Of a stretch of DNA of 64,000 nt, positions 25,790 to 35,431 are shown piece by piece. Position numbers and translations under genes: made by a program. The stretch's first letter is position 1, and each line of letters begins with the position of its first letter. Origin of the DNA: Streptomyces fradiae (GTDB lineage Bacteria; Actinomycetota; Actinomycetes; Streptomycetales; Streptomycetaceae); assembly GCF_041270065.1 (NCBI RefSeq), contig NZ_CP065958.1, positions 7,750,001 through 7,814,000 of the forward strand. The letters are read 5' to 3'. The notes beneath the pieces are model-generated. The model did not search any database and was not told the DNA's origin. It saw only the letters and a list, made by a program, of their open reading frames with translations.

Positions 25790-26656
25790 GTGCGGACCGA
25801 GAGGGTCAAGGCGACGACGACGGCCGGCACGTATGAGGACCTGCCCTTTCTGGAGGCACCGCGCGAGATCGCGCCCCAGGACGCACGCGCCCTGACGAAG
25901 GTCTTCCTCCGCGAGCTGGCGGTGCGCGAGGAGGGCACCGAGGAGCACCAGTACGTCCGCAACACCCTGATCGAGATGAACACCTCGCTCGTCCGGTACG
26001 CGGCGCAGCGCTTCCGCGCCCGGGGCGACGAGATGGAGGACATCGTCCAGGTCGGCGTCATCGGACTCATCAAGGCCATCGACCGCTTCGACCTGGCCCG
26101 GGAGGTGGAGTTCGCGACCTTCGCCGTGCCGTACATCGTCGGCGAGATCAAGCGCTTCTTCCGCGACACCACCTGGGCCGTGCACGTCCCGCGCCGCCTC
26201 CAGGAGGCCCGGGTGGAGCTCGCCAGGGCCCATGACGAGCTCAGCTCCCGGCTGGGCCGCGCGCCGCGGGTCGCCGAGCTCGCCGAGCGGATGGAGCTCT
26301 CCGAGGACGAGGTCGTCGAGGCGCAGATCGCCGCGAACGGCTACCACACCGCCTCCCTCGACGCCGCCTACGGTGGCGACGAGGACGACGCCGACGCCTC
26401 GCTCGCCGACTTCATCGGCGAGGAGGACCCGGCGCTCGCGCTCTTCGAGGACTTCCACACCCTCGCCCCGCTCGTCGGACTGCTCGAGGAGCGGGACCGG
26501 CTTCTCCTCCACCTGCGGTTCGTGGAGGAGCTGACCCAGTCCGAGATCGGCGACCGGCTCGGCGTGTCCCAGATGCACGTCTCCCGGCTGCTCGCCCGCT
26601 CCCTCGCCCGGCTGCGGGAAGGACTCCTCGCCGAGGCCCCCGCCGAACACACCTGA
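25790..26656 (+). CDS. RNA polymerase sigma factor, SigB/SigF/SigG family
   Basis: This 288-aa group 3 sigma factor shows region 2 as LIEMNTSLVRYAAQRFRARGDEMEDIVQVGVIGLIKAIDRFDL and EFATFAVPYIVGEIKRFFRD, region 3 as VPRRLQEARVELARAHDELS, and region 4 as LLLHLRFVEELTQSEIGDRLGVSQMHVSRLLARSLARLR. Streptomyces has about nine such factors, active in osmotic stress and sporulation. Osmotic control would suit the adjacent ectoine operon, whose end lies 25 bp away on the other strand, but no sigma-B type promoter was found there. The GTG start has AGGAGG 7 nt upstream. Confidence 0.92.
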   Translation: MRTERVKATTTAGTYEDLPFLEAPREIAPQDARALTKVFLRELAVREEGTEEHQYVRNTLIEMNTSLVRYAAQRFRARGDEMEDIVQVGVIGLIKAIDRFDLAREVEFATFAVPYIVGEIKRFFRDTTWAVHVPRRLQEARVELARAHDELSSRLGRAPRVAELAERMELSEDEVVEAQIAANGYHTASLDAAYGGDEDDADASLADFIGEEDPALALFEDFHTLAPLVGLLEERDRLLLHLRFVEELTQSEIGDRLGVSQMHVSRLLARSLARLREGLLAEAPAEHT

Positions 26657-26680
26657 CCGGCCCCCGGACGCGGGCATTCC

Positions 26681-27461
<781 letters not shown>

Positions 27462-27478
<17 letters not shown>

Positions 27479-28106
27479 GGCGTGCCTCCAGTCGTCGTAC
27501 GAGCACGGACGTCGGCCAGCTCGCCAGCAGGAACACCGCGGCGGCCAGCGTGAAGCTCTCCAGATAGGCGAAATGGGTGGAGCCGAAGGTGTTCGCCTCG
27601 TGCACCATCTCGTGCACCGTGATCACCGAGAGCAGCGGTGTCTCCTTGAACATCGCGACCGCGTAGTTCCCCAGCGGCGGCAGCACGTTGCGCACCGCCT
27701 GCGGCAGCACCACCGCCCGCCACACCCGCCGGCGGGGCAGCGAGAGCGCCGTGCACGCCTCCCACTGGCCCTTCGGCACCGAGTCGATGCCCGTGCGGTA
27801 CACCTCGGAGAGGTACGCGGCGTAGTGCACGCCCAGGACGAGCACACCGAGCGCCAGCGCGTCGAGCGACGAGATCACCACCCACGCCGCGAACAGCTGC
27901 ACGAGCAGCGGCGTCGACCGTACGAAGGCGGCGGCGCCGTTCACCGGCGCCGCGACCCAGCGCGGGGCGGTGCGGCCCACGAGCGCGAGCACCAGACCGA
28001 GCACCGCCGCCACCGCGAACCCGAGGACCGTCGCGAGCAGCGTGATCCCGAAGCCCTTCAGGACCACGGGCAGCGCGTCCACGGCGGCCTGTCCGTCCCA
28101 GATCAC
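27462..28106 (-). CDS. ehuD: ectoine/hydroxyectoine ABC transporter permease
   Basis: This 214-aa inner-membrane permease of the His/Glu/Gln type has five predicted helices and the EAA loop region EVYRTGIDSVPKGQWEACTALSLPRRRVWRAVVLPQAV, which docks onto EhuA. The substrate is inferred from context: ectABCD and ehuB stand directly upstream. The GTG start overlaps the ehuC stop in a GTGA tetranucleotide, so the two should be translationally coupled and expressed in equal amounts. Confidence 0.9.
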
Positions 28107-28831
28107 GCCGCACCTCCCGCGCCGAGCCGCGCCCGGGCGGCCCGCTCAAGCGCGTTCATCAGCAGACTCAGCACCCCGGCCAGGACCCCGTACACCGCGA
28201 GCAGCAGCAGATACGCCGCCGCCGTGTTCCCGGTCGCCGACCGCAACTGGTCGATCTCGAAGGTCAGATCGGGCACCGTCACCAGCGAAAGCAGCGGCGT
28301 CGCCTTCAGCAGTTGCACCAGGAGGTTCTTGAACGGCGCCACCATCAGCGGGTGGGCCTGCGGCAGCACCACCCGGCGCAGCCGCTGCCCCGGGCTCATG
28401 CCCAGGGCGACGGCCGCCTCCCACTGCGCCCGCGGCACCGCCGCGATCGCGCCGCGCACCACCTCGGCCCCGTAGGCGCCGTAGTTGAGGCCGAACGCCA
28501 GCACACCGCAGGCCAGCGGTTCGAGCCGGAACCCGAGCATCGGCAGCGCGAAGAACAGCCAGAACAACTGCACGTACAGCGACGTGCCGCGGAAGAACTC
28601 GACCACCGTGCGCGCCGCGCCCCGCACGAACAGCCGCCGCGAGCGCGAAAGCAGCCCGAGCGCGTAGGCGAGCACCAGGGCGAGCGCCGCGCCGAGCAGC
28701 GTCGCCTCGATCGTGACCAGCAGCCCCTCGCCGAGCCGCGGCAGCGCCCGCTCCAGCTCGGCCCCGAACGAGCTCTCCGCCAGGAACGAGCTCTCCGCCG
28801 GAGCCGGGTTCTCCGCCAGGAACCCGCTCAC
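28103..28831 (-). CDS. ehuC: ectoine/hydroxyectoine ABC transporter permease
   Basis: This 242-aa permease, the partner of EhuD, has the EAA segment EVVRGAIAAVPRAQWEAAVALGMSPGQRLRRVVLPQA. GTG 28831 is preferred because it overlaps the ehuB stop (GTGA); an in-frame start at 28852 would lie inside ehuB. The N-terminus has a short repeat (ESSFLAESSFGAELE) from a 21-bp DNA duplication before the first membrane helix. It forms the translocation channel together with EhuD. Confidence 0.9.
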   Translation of the reverse strand: MSGFLAENPAPAESSFLAESSFGAELERALPRLGEGLLVTIEATLLGAALALVLAYALGLLSRSRRLFVRGAARTVVEFFRGTSLYVQLFWLFFALPMLGFRLEPLACGVLAFGLNYGAYGAEVVRGAIAAVPRAQWEAAVALGMSPGQRLRRVVLPQAHPLMVAPFKNLLVQLLKATPLLSLVTVPDLTFEIDQLRSATGNTAAAYLLLLAVYGVLAGVLSLLMNALERAARARLGAGGAA

Positions 28832-29745
28832 GCCGCTCCCCGGCCCGCGCACAGATCGGCGGTGCGCAGGGTGCGCGGCGGCGCCTCGCGCTCGGTGAAG
28901 CCATAGCGCCCGATCAGTTGGACATAGCGCCCCGGATCACCGGTGATCCGCGCCAGCTCCCGGTTGAAGGCGTCCCGCAGGCTCGTGGCGCCCGGCCGGA
29001 ACACCGCGCCGCCCGCGCTCCACTGCTTGACCCCGTTCACCTCGGGCACGAACGGGGCCGTCACCTCCACCGCCGCGCCCGCGTTCGTCCGCGCCAGCCA
29101 GCGCAGCGAGATACCGGTCAGCGCAAACGCGTCGATCCGGCCGGCCAGCAGCGCGTCGAGCCCGTCCTGCTGTTTGGCCAGCGTCTTCACCGCACCGTCC
29201 GGCACCCCCGCCGCCTTGGCGTACGAGGCCTCCACCGCGGCCGACAGGACGCCCACGGTCGCACCGGCCCGCGCCACGGACGCGAGATCGCCGAGCCGCT
29301 TCGGATTGCCCTTGCGCACCATCAGCGCGGTGGGGGAGATGAACTCGGGCTCGGAGAAGATCACCTTGGCGCAGCGCTCGGGCGTGATCGACATCCCGGC
29401 GCTCACCACGTCGAACCGGCCGGCGAGCAGCCCGGGGATGAGCGAGCCGAACTCGGTGAGCGTGGGCCGCAGTTCGCGCACCCCGAGCGCCGAGAACACC
29501 TCCTGGTGGAGCGCCGGTGCCTCGCCCGCGAGCCGGTCGCCGTCCTGGAAGCCGTACGGCGCCTCACCGGCGAAGCCGACCCGTACGAAGCCCTGGTCGC
29601 GCAGCTTCGTCAGCAGCTCCGCGTCCGCCTTCGGCGCGCCCGTGCCCACCTCCGTGCGGCTGCACCCGGCGAGCAGGCCGGCGACCCCGACGGCGGGGGC
29701 CAGAGCGAGGAATCCGCGCCGGTCGAGGTGTGCGGGACGGGACAT
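28828..29745 (-). CDS. ehuB: ectoine/hydroxyectoine-binding lipoprotein of ABC transporter
   Basis: This is a 305-aa family-3 substrate-binding protein. The N-terminus (RRGFLALAPAVGVAGLLAGC) has a twin arginine and a lipobox LAGC, so it is probably exported by Tat and lipid-anchored outside. The mature part has VRVGFAGEAPYGFQDGDRLAGEAPALHQEVF and SAGMSITPERC, as in EhuB. It delivers ectoine and hydroxyectoine, osmolytes and nutrients, to the permease. It follows ectD by 70 bp. Linking synthesis and re-uptake in one operon would let the cell recover leaked solute. Confidence 0.9.
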   Translation of the reverse strand: MSRPAHLDRRGFLALAPAVGVAGLLAGCSRTEVGTGAPKADAELLTKLRDQGFVRVGFAGEAPYGFQDGDRLAGEAPALHQEVFSALGVRELRPTLTEFGSLIPGLLAGRFDVVSAGMSITPERCAKVIFSEPEFISPTALMVRKGNPKRLGDLASVARAGATVGVLSAAVEASYAKAAGVPDGAVKTLAKQQDGLDALLAGRIDAFALTGISLRWLARTNAGAAVEVTAPFVPEVNGVKQWSAGGAVFRPGATSLRDAFNRELARITGDPGRYVQLIGRYGFTEREAPPRTLRTADLCAGRGAA

Positions 29746-29815
29746 GACGGTCCTTCCGGTAGGGCGACGGGGGAATGAGCGAGGGGACAGGAGGCGGCAG
29801 GAAGGGACAGGAGGG

Positions 29816-30715
29816 TCAGCCGAGCGGCGTGATGTCGCGCGAGGCGATGAAGGAGGGCCGGCGGACCGGCGCCGCGAACGGCAGCTCGGGCGCGTTCTCC
29901 ACGCTGTTGAACACCAGGAAGACATTGCTGCGCGGGTACGGCGTGATGTTGTCGCCCGAGCCGTGCATCGCGTTGCAGTCGAACCAGGTCGCCGAGCCCG
30001 GCGCACCCGTGAAGTGGCGGATCCCGCAGGCGTCCGCGAAGGTCGTCAGCGCCTCGTCGGACGGCGTGCCGGCGTCCTGCATCTGCAGCGACTTCTTGTA
30101 GTTGTCCTTCGGCGTCTCGCCCGCGCACCCCAGGAAGGTGCGGTGCGAACCGGGCATGATCATCAGGCTGCCGTTGGTGGTGTGGTTCGCGGTGAGCGCG
30201 ATCGACACCGACACGGTCCGCATCTGCGGCAGTCCGTCCTCGGCGTGCCAGGTCTCGAAGTCCGAGTGCCAGTAGAAGCCGCTGGCGCCGAAGCCGGGCT
30301 TGACGTTGACGCGCGACTGGTGGACGTACACCTCGGAACCGAGGATCTGCCGGGCCCGCCCGACGATCCGCGGGTCGGCGGCGAGCCGGGCGAAGACCTC
30401 GCTGATCCGGTGCACCTCGAACACCGAGCGGATCTCCTGCGAGCGCGGCTCGACGATCGAGCGCTCGTCCGCGCGCACGGCCGGATCGGCGACCAGCCGG
30501 TCCAGCTCGGCCCGGAGCCCTACGACCTCGTCCGCGGTGACCAGGTCGTCGACCGTGACGAAGCCGTCGCGCTCGAACTCCTCCAGTTCACGGGCCCAGA
30601 ACGGGCCGGGCGTGCCGGGCTCGGACCACACCACGGGGTCCTTGCGGCCGATCAGCTGCTCCTCGGTGCCGCGGGTGGGGTAGAGGTCGACGGGACGGGT
30701 GGGTGCGGAGGTCAT
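29816..30715 (-). CDS. ectD: ectoine hydroxylase (Fe(II)/2-oxoglutarate dioxygenase)
   Basis: This 299-aa enzyme converts ectoine to 5-hydroxyectoine using O2, iron and 2-oxoglutarate. The iron-binding facial triad is visible: H150 and D152 in GFYWHSDFETWH and H251 in WFDCNAMHGSGDN. The conserved ectoine-dioxygenase signature running from FYWHSDFETWHAEDGLP through MRTVSVSIALT is present. Hydroxyectoine gives better protection against heat and drying. It is the fourth gene of ectABCD, and ehuB follows it. ATG 30715 gives the family length. Confidence 0.97.
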   Translation of the reverse strand: MTSAPTRPVDLYPTRGTEEQLIGRKDPVVWSEPGTPGPFWARELEEFERDGFVTVDDLVTADEVVGLRAELDRLVADPAVRADERSIVEPRSQEIRSVFEVHRISEVFARLAADPRIVGRARQILGSEVYVHQSRVNVKPGFGASGFYWHSDFETWHAEDGLPQMRTVSVSIALTANHTTNGSLMIMPGSHRTFLGCAGETPKDNYKKSLQMQDAGTPSDEALTTFADACGIRHFTGAPGSATWFDCNAMHGSGDNITPYPRSNVFLVFNSVENAPELPFAAPVRRPSFIASRDITPLG

Positions 30716-30772
30716 GACGGGTGGCGCCTTCCAATCTCGTACGGAGGGTGTGTGCGGGGGAGGGGGAGGGGA

Positions 30773-31183
30773 TCAGACCGGGTCCGGGTCCGGCTCGGTG
30801 AGGAGCGGGTAGACACCGTTCTCGTCGTGGTCCTCGCGGCCGGTGACCGGCGGGTTGAAGACGCACAGGCAGTGGAAGTCCTGCTTGACCTTGAGGGTGT
30901 GCCGCTCGTGCCCGTCGAGCAGATACATCGTCCCGGGCACGATGGTGTACGTCCGGCCGGTCTCGTGGTCGGTCAGCTCGGCCTCGCCGGCGGTGCACAC
31001 GACGGCCTCGATGTGGTTCGCGTACCACATCGACGTCTCGGTCCCGGCGTAGAGCACGGTCTCGTGCAGGGAGAAGCCGACCCGCTCACGGGCGAGCACG
31101 ATCCGCTTGCTCTCCCAGGTGCCGGAGGCGGCGCGGACGTGGCGCTCGGTGTTCTCGATCTCGGCGAAACTGCGGACGATCAT
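30773..31183 (-). CDS. ectC: L-ectoine synthase
   Basis: This 136-aa cupin-fold enzyme cyclises N-gamma-acetyl-diaminobutyrate to ectoine with loss of water. The product starts [20 protein letters not shown] and has [42 protein letters not shown] and [40 protein letters not shown], both conserved in EctC. It lies between ectB and ectD. Confidence 0.97.
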   Translation of the reverse strand: MIVRSFAEIENTERHVRAASGTWESKRIVLARERVGFSLHETVLYAGTETSMWYANHIEAVVCTAGEAELTDHETGRTYTIVPGTMYLLDGHERHTLKVKQDFHCLCVFNPPVTGREDHDENGVYPLLTEPDPDPV

Positions 31184-31271
31184 GCGGTGGGCCTTTCGGT
31201 GGTACGGGGGTGGGGCGGGCGATACGGGTGTGGTGGGGCTGGTACGGGAGAGGCGGCGCTGGTCGCCTCGG

Positions 31272-32540
31272 TCAGGCCGTGTGCCGCACGGAACGGGCCA
31301 GGATGCCCAGGCCCTCGTCGAGCTCGTCGTCCGTCGCGGTCAGCGGCGGCAGCAGCTTGACCACCTCGTCGTACGGCCCGGAGGTCTCCAGGAGCAGCCC
31401 GAGCTCGAAGGCCCGGCGGCAGACGGCCGCGGCCTGCTTGCCGTCGGCGAACTCCAGGCCCCAGACGAGGCCGCGGCCGCGGAACGAGACGGCCGAGCGT
31501 CCGTTCTCGCCGAGAAGGTCGCCGAGCGCGCCCTCGACGCGGGCGGCCCGGGCCAGGGTCCGGTCGCGCAGGGTGTCGTCGCGCCAGTAGGTGTCGAGCG
31601 CGGCGGTGGCGGTGACGAAGGCGGGGTTGTTGCCGCGGAAGGTGCCGTTGTGCTCGCCCGGCTGCCACTGGTCGAGCTCCGGCCGGAACAGGCACAGCGC
31701 CATCGGCAGGCCGTAGCCGCTGATGGACTTGGACAGCGCCACGATGTCCGGGGTGATGCCGGCCTCCTCGAAGGAGAAGAAGTCGCCGGTCCGGCCGCAG
31801 CCCATCTGCACGTCGTCGACGATCAGCAGCATGTCGTGCCGCCGGCACAGGTCCGCGAGGCCGCGCAGCCACTCGGCGCGGGCGACGTTGATGCCGCCCT
31901 CGCCCTGCACCGTCTCGACGATGACGGCCGCCGGGCGGTCGAGGCCGGAGCCCGGGTCGGCGAGCAGCCGCTCGAACCACAGGAAGTCCGGCATCCGGCC
32001 GTCCAGGTAGTGGTCGTACGGCATCCGCGTCACATGGGGGAGCGGGACGCCCGCGCCGGCCCGCTTGGCGGCGTTGCCGGTCGCGGCGAGCGAGCCGAGC
32101 GACATGCCGTGGAAGGCGTTGGTGAAGGAGACCACCGTCTCCCGGCCGGTGACCTTGCGGGCCAGCTTCAGCGCGGCCTCCACGGCGTTGGTGCCGGTCG
32201 GGCCCGGGAACATCACCTTGTAGGGCAGCGCCCGGGGCTCCAGGACCACCGAGCGGAAGGTCTCCAGGAAGTCGCGTTTGGCGGTCGTCGACATGTCGAG
32301 GCCGTGGGTGACGCCGTCGCCGGCCAGGTAGTCGAGCAGCGCCCGCTTGAGCACCGGGTTGTTGTGCCCGTAGTTGAGAGAGCCGGCGCCGGCGAAGAAG
32401 TCGAGGTAGGACCGCCCGTGCTCGTCGTACAGCCGGCTCCCGCGGGCCTGCTCGAAGACCACCGGCCAGGCGCGGCAGTAGCTGCGCACTTCGGATTCGA
32501 CGGTCTCGAAGACGGACGGGGCGATGTCGGTGAGGGTCAC
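31272..32540 (-). CDS. ectB: diaminobutyrate-2-oxoglutarate aminotransferase
   Basis: This 422-aa class III PLP aminotransferase makes L-2,4-diaminobutyrate from aspartate semialdehyde and glutamate, the entry step of ectoine synthesis. The PLP-binding Asp motif [19 protein letters not shown] and the Schiff-base Lys in [18 protein letters not shown] are present. [25 protein letters not shown] near the N-terminus is typical. An 88-bp GT-rich spacer with repeated GGTACGGG separates it from ectC; it may hold weak RNA structure. Confidence 0.96.
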   Translation of the reverse strand: MTLTDIAPSVFETVESEVRSYCRAWPVVFEQARGSRLYDEHGRSYLDFFAGAGSLNYGHNNPVLKRALLDYLAGDGVTHGLDMSTTAKRDFLETFRSVVLEPRALPYKVMFPGPTGTNAVEAALKLARKVTGRETVVSFTNAFHGMSLGSLAATGNAAKRAGAGVPLPHVTRMPYDHYLDGRMPDFLWFERLLADPGSGLDRPAAVIVETVQGEGGINVARAEWLRGLADLCRRHDMLLIVDDVQMGCGRTGDFFSFEEAGITPDIVALSKSISGYGLPMALCLFRPELDQWQPGEHNGTFRGNNPAFVTATAALDTYWRDDTLRDRTLARAARVEGALGDLLGENGRSAVSFRGRGLVWGLEFADGKQAAAVCRRAFELGLLLETSGPYDEVVKLLPPLTATDDELDEGLGILARSVRHTA

Positions 32541-32600
32541 GGTTCTCCCGTATCTCGGTTCTCGGTGTTTCGGGGGTGGTCGGGCCGGCGGGGCGCGGGG

Positions 32601-33215
32601 TCAGTGCGCCAGCGGCCCGATGCGGTACAGCAGCTCCGGCTCATGGGCCGGGTCGGCCGGGTCGGCCATGGTGGCCGCAGTGGTCGCGGTGGCCTGGTCG
32701 GCCTGGTGGTGCGGGGTGCCGGAGTCGGTCGGGTCGCCGGCGTCCGGGAAGGCGTCGGCGGGGAACAGGACCTCCCGGGTCAGGGCCGCCCCGCGGCGGC
32801 GTGCGAACGATCGGAACAGCCGGTCCGAGGCCACGTTCCCCGGAGTGACCGTGGCCTCCAGCCGGCTCGGCCCGCGCCCCTCGGCCGTCAGCCGCTCGGC
32901 CAGGGCGTCGAGCAGTGCTCCGGCTACCCCGGTTCCGCGATGCGAATCGTCGACGGCGACCTGCCAGACGAAAAGCGTCTCCGGCGCCTCGGGCCGCAGA
33001 TATCCGGTCACGAAGCCCACGGGCCGTCCCGAGGCGTCCCGGGCGACCGCCGACGTGGCCGCGAAGTCGCGGCACCACAGCAGATAGCTGTAGGGCGAGT
33101 TGAGGTCCAGGCCCTCGGCCCCCCGGGCGATCCGCCAGAGGTCCGCACCGTCCGCCGGGCGGGCGGGTCCGATGTCGACGGCGGTCTTCGGGGACGTCTT
33201 GTGTGCTGCGGTCAT
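32601..33215 (-). CDS. ectA: L-2,4-diaminobutyrate N-gamma-acetyltransferase
   Basis: This 204-aa GNAT acetyltransferase uses acetyl-CoA to make N-gamma-acetyl-diaminobutyrate for EctC. Motifs include LNSPYSYLLWCRDFA, VGFVTGYLRPEAPETLFVWQVAVDDSHRGTGVAGALLDALAERL (the acetyl-CoA loop) and LEATVTPGNVASDRLFRSFARRRGA. It opens the operon. A TAGCTT box lies 10 nt ahead of the ATG, so the transcript may be leaderless. No clear -35 sequence was seen. Confidence 0.95.
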   Translation of the reverse strand: MTAAHKTSPKTAVDIGPARPADGADLWRIARGAEGLDLNSPYSYLLWCRDFAATSAVARDASGRPVGFVTGYLRPEAPETLFVWQVAVDDSHRGTGVAGALLDALAERLTAEGRGPSRLEATVTPGNVASDRLFRSFARRRGAALTREVLFPADAFPDAGDPTDSGTPHHQADQATATTAATMADPADPAHEPELLYRIGPLAH

Positions 33216-33595
33216 GTGGGCCGAAGCTACCGAGCGGCAGGGCGAACTTCCTGGCGCGGCAGCCTTGCGGGGCAGCGGGAAGTGCGATAGGTGCGCGGGC
33301 GGATACCGCCGGGGAAGTCTGTCACTTCGTGCCAGGCGAAGGGGGCGATTCAGGGGCGAAATGCCCGATTATCACGACTGGGTAACGGCTGACGGGGTCT
33401 TGACGCGGATCTCAGACTTCCGTGAGAACCTACCCCGCTTCGCGTTTGAAGTGGCGCGAAGGGGTCAGAAGTACGGGTTCACCGGCCCCGCGGCACCGGG
33501 TGCCGCCGCCCGCCGCCGTGGCCCGCTCGGCGTTCGCGCCGGAGGGCCGAGTCGCGGCCGTACCGGCCCGCCCGCCACCCTCCGCGTCCCCTCTG
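33216..33595. other. 380-bp upstream region of the ectoine operon
   Basis: The region holds the ect promoter and, on the plus strand, a patch of lower GC content (about 33,340-33,470) unlike its flanks. No confident gene is found; a possible antitoxin relic is listed separately. Confidence 0.5.
33361..33498 (+). pseudogene. possible relic of a Phd/YefM-type antitoxin N-terminus
   Basis: From ATG 33361 the frame reads VTADGVLTRISDFRENLPRF and then AFEVARRGQKYGFTG. The ISDFRENL...VARRGQ spacing resembles the N-terminal half of Phd/YefM antitoxins (xSxFRANLxxxLDxVxxGE). Codon choice and GC are lower than in flanking genes. After about residue 45 the frame turns into anonymous Arg/Pro-rich sequence, and no toxin gene follows. 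It may be chance; the evidence is weak. Confidence 0.2.
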
Positions 33596-34078
33596 TCACT
33601 CCTCGTCGACCACCAAGTGCATCGCCGCCTCCTCGGCGGAGGCCGCGCCGCCGTCGATGCCGACGTCACGGGCGTAGCCCTCGAGGGGCGAGAGGGCGCG
33701 TCCGTCGTCCAGGGCGACCAGCCGCCCCGAGCGGCGGTTGCCGACCTCGCCGTCCAGCGGCTCGCCGTCGGTGTCCACGGTGTCCCCGACGCCGTCCCAG
33801 TCGAGGTCCGGCGCGTCGTCCGGCTGCTCCTCGGCGAGCCGCTGTTCCAGGGACTCGCCGCGCAGCCGCTCGGCCGCCGTGACCCCCGTGTGCTCCACGG
33901 CCCACGGGCGGTCCGGCGGCGCGTACCCCTCGTCGAGGGGGCTGTCGAGGGGGCCGTCCAGCGTGTCGGAGGCGTCGAGCAGCCCCGCGTCGTCCTGCAC
34001 CTCGCTGCCGTCGGGCTGATACACCTGATCGCCCCAGGCCTCGTTCCCGGCCTCGTTCTCGGCCGCGTTCTCACTCAT
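33596..34078 (-). CDS. DUF5709-type acidic protein
   Basis: This 160-aa very acidic protein is typical of the DUF5709 group of Streptomyces, with YQPDGSEVQDDAGLLDASDTLDG, DEGYAPPDRPWAVEHTG, ESLEQRLAEEQPD and a central TDGEPLDGEVGNRRSGRLVALDDG. No membrane segment or catalytic site is seen and no function is known. It is transcribed alone. ATG 34078 starts with a run of EN-rich repeats (SENAAENEAGNEAWGD). Confidence 0.75.
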   Translation of the reverse strand: MSENAAENEAGNEAWGDQVYQPDGSEVQDDAGLLDASDTLDGPLDSPLDEGYAPPDRPWAVEHTGVTAAERLRGESLEQRLAEEQPDDAPDLDWDGVGDTVDTDGEPLDGEVGNRRSGRLVALDDGRALSPLEGYARDVGIDGGAASAEEAAMHLVVDEE

Positions 34079-34306
34079 GCGGACACTCCCGCCACTCGTC
34101 GATCTCCACGAGTTGATTTCCATGCTCCGTGTCCCGTCCCCGGCCCGCCACCGCACACCGCCCGGGCGGCGGAAATGCGCCCGTCCGGGGGCCGGATCCG
34201 GCCGCCACGCGCGGTCCGAGGGGGTCCGGATGTGAACCTGTGGCGCGCACGGGGTAAAACCATGGCCAACACCCCTCTCACCTGAACGGAAACGTGCGCG
34301 TTGAGC

Positions 34307-34999
34307 ATGCTCCCTGGATCACGTGTGCCAGGCCGGACCTGGACGATCCGCCTCACGGGTCACCCCGACCACTCGGCGACGGTCACCTGCACCACGCCGG
34401 GCTGCCGCATGCCGGCCCGATCGAAGGACCTCGCGTCCCTGCGGACCTTCGCCGCCGAGCACGTCCGCGCCCACGCCCGCCTGGCCACCGTCCGCCCGAA
34501 CGCCGCCTGCGCCTGCGGGGCGAGCGACTGCCGGCACCACAGCGCCCGCACCACCTGCACGGGCCGGACGCTGCTCGTCCTCATCCACAACCCGGTGATC
34601 GCCGAGGTCTGGACCCTTGCCGAGATCTGCCAGGCCTGCGCGCCGCTGATCTCCCACGCGTCCGTCCTGGCCGGCGCCGGCGGCGCCTCCACCGGCCGTG
34701 ACTCGCTCGCCGCCCGCGCCGCCGCGGCGGCGGCTTCGGCGGCGGCCTCCGCGGGCTCCGCACCGGCGGTCTCGCCCGCTCCGGCCGCGCCCGGTGCCCC
34801 GGTCCCGCCCGCCGTGCCGATGATGTTCTCCTCCCCGGAGGCCGCCGGCGGTGCCGGTGCCCCCGTACCCTCCCCGCACCGCAGGCGCTCCCGCGGCGGC
34901 GGTGGTGGCGGCGGACGCGGTGGCGGTGGCGGTGGCCAGGGCGGACGCGGCGGCCAGGGCGGCTCGGGCGGGAACCGCCGCACCCGAGGCCGCTCCTGA
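34307..34999 (+). CDS. cysteine-rich hypothetical protein with Gly/Arg-rich tail
   Basis: The protein has about 230 aa. The N-terminal 110 residues carry many Cys and His (TVTCTTPGCRMPARS, ACACGASDCRHHSARTTC, EICQACAPL), possibly two zinc sites. The rest is low-complexity Ala/Pro, then an RG/RGG-like tail (SRGGGGGGGRGGGGGGQGGRGGQGG, Arg-rich end). RGG tails often bind RNA. It could therefore be a nucleic-acid-binding protein (inference). The start is either ATG 34307 or TTG 34301; no strong ribosome-binding site separates them. Confidence 0.65.
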   Translation: MLPGSRVPGRTWTIRLTGHPDHSATVTCTTPGCRMPARSKDLASLRTFAAEHVRAHARLATVRPNAACACGASDCRHHSARTTCTGRTLLVLIHNPVIAEVWTLAEICQACAPLISHASVLAGAGGASTGRDSLAARAAAAAASAAASAGSAPAVSPAPAAPGAPVPPAVPMMFSSPEAAGGAGAPVPSPHRRRSRGGGGGGGRGGGGGGQGGRGGQGGSGGNRRTRGRS

Positions 35000-35157
35000 C
35001 GCCCTCGTACCGCCTTTTGTACCGCCTCTCGCACCACCCGGCCTCCGTCGAACGACGGAGGCCGGTCTCGTCCACGAGGGCGAGGAGACCGGGGCTGTCG
35101 GCTGCCTACGCTGAGGACACCGCCACCCCCGTCCCACGAGAGGCTGTCACGATCACG

Positions 35158-35373
35158 ATGCACCGCGGAACCAAGAACCTCCTCGAAGGAGGCATCACCT
35201 TCCTGGTCGGCCTGGGCCTCAAGCTGTTCACGGCCGATGTCGAGATACCCGTGTTCACCCTCACCAAGGTCGGCGTGGTGCTGATGGTCCTCGGCGGCGC
35301 GACGGCCGTCGCCGGTCTGCTGCGGACCGTGCTCGACGCGCGCGCCGGCCGCGCGGACCGCACCTCCTCCTGA
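35158..35373 (+). CDS. small two-helix membrane protein (DUF5708-like)
   Basis: This 71-aa protein reads MHRGTKNLLEGGITFLVGLG and continues with a second helix VGVVLMVLGGATAVAGLLRTVLDA. It resembles short Streptomyces membrane proteins assigned to DUF5708. Function unknown. A TACGCT box about 43 nt upstream may be its promoter. It precedes the AAA+ gene by 58 bp. Confidence 0.65.
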   Translation: MHRGTKNLLEGGITFLVGLGLKLFTADVEIPVFTLTKVGVVLMVLGGATAVAGLLRTVLDARAGRADRTSS

Positions 35374-35431
35374 CACCGGGTGCCGACACCCGGTGCACGG
35401 ACGGCCACCGCCGCTTTCTAGGCTGGGGCGC

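Noticed and set aside
34190..34203. 14-bp palindrome GGCCGGATCCGGCC upstream of the Cys-rich hypothetical gene
   Set aside because: It is GC-rich and of a type expected by chance in this genome; nothing ties it to a promoter.
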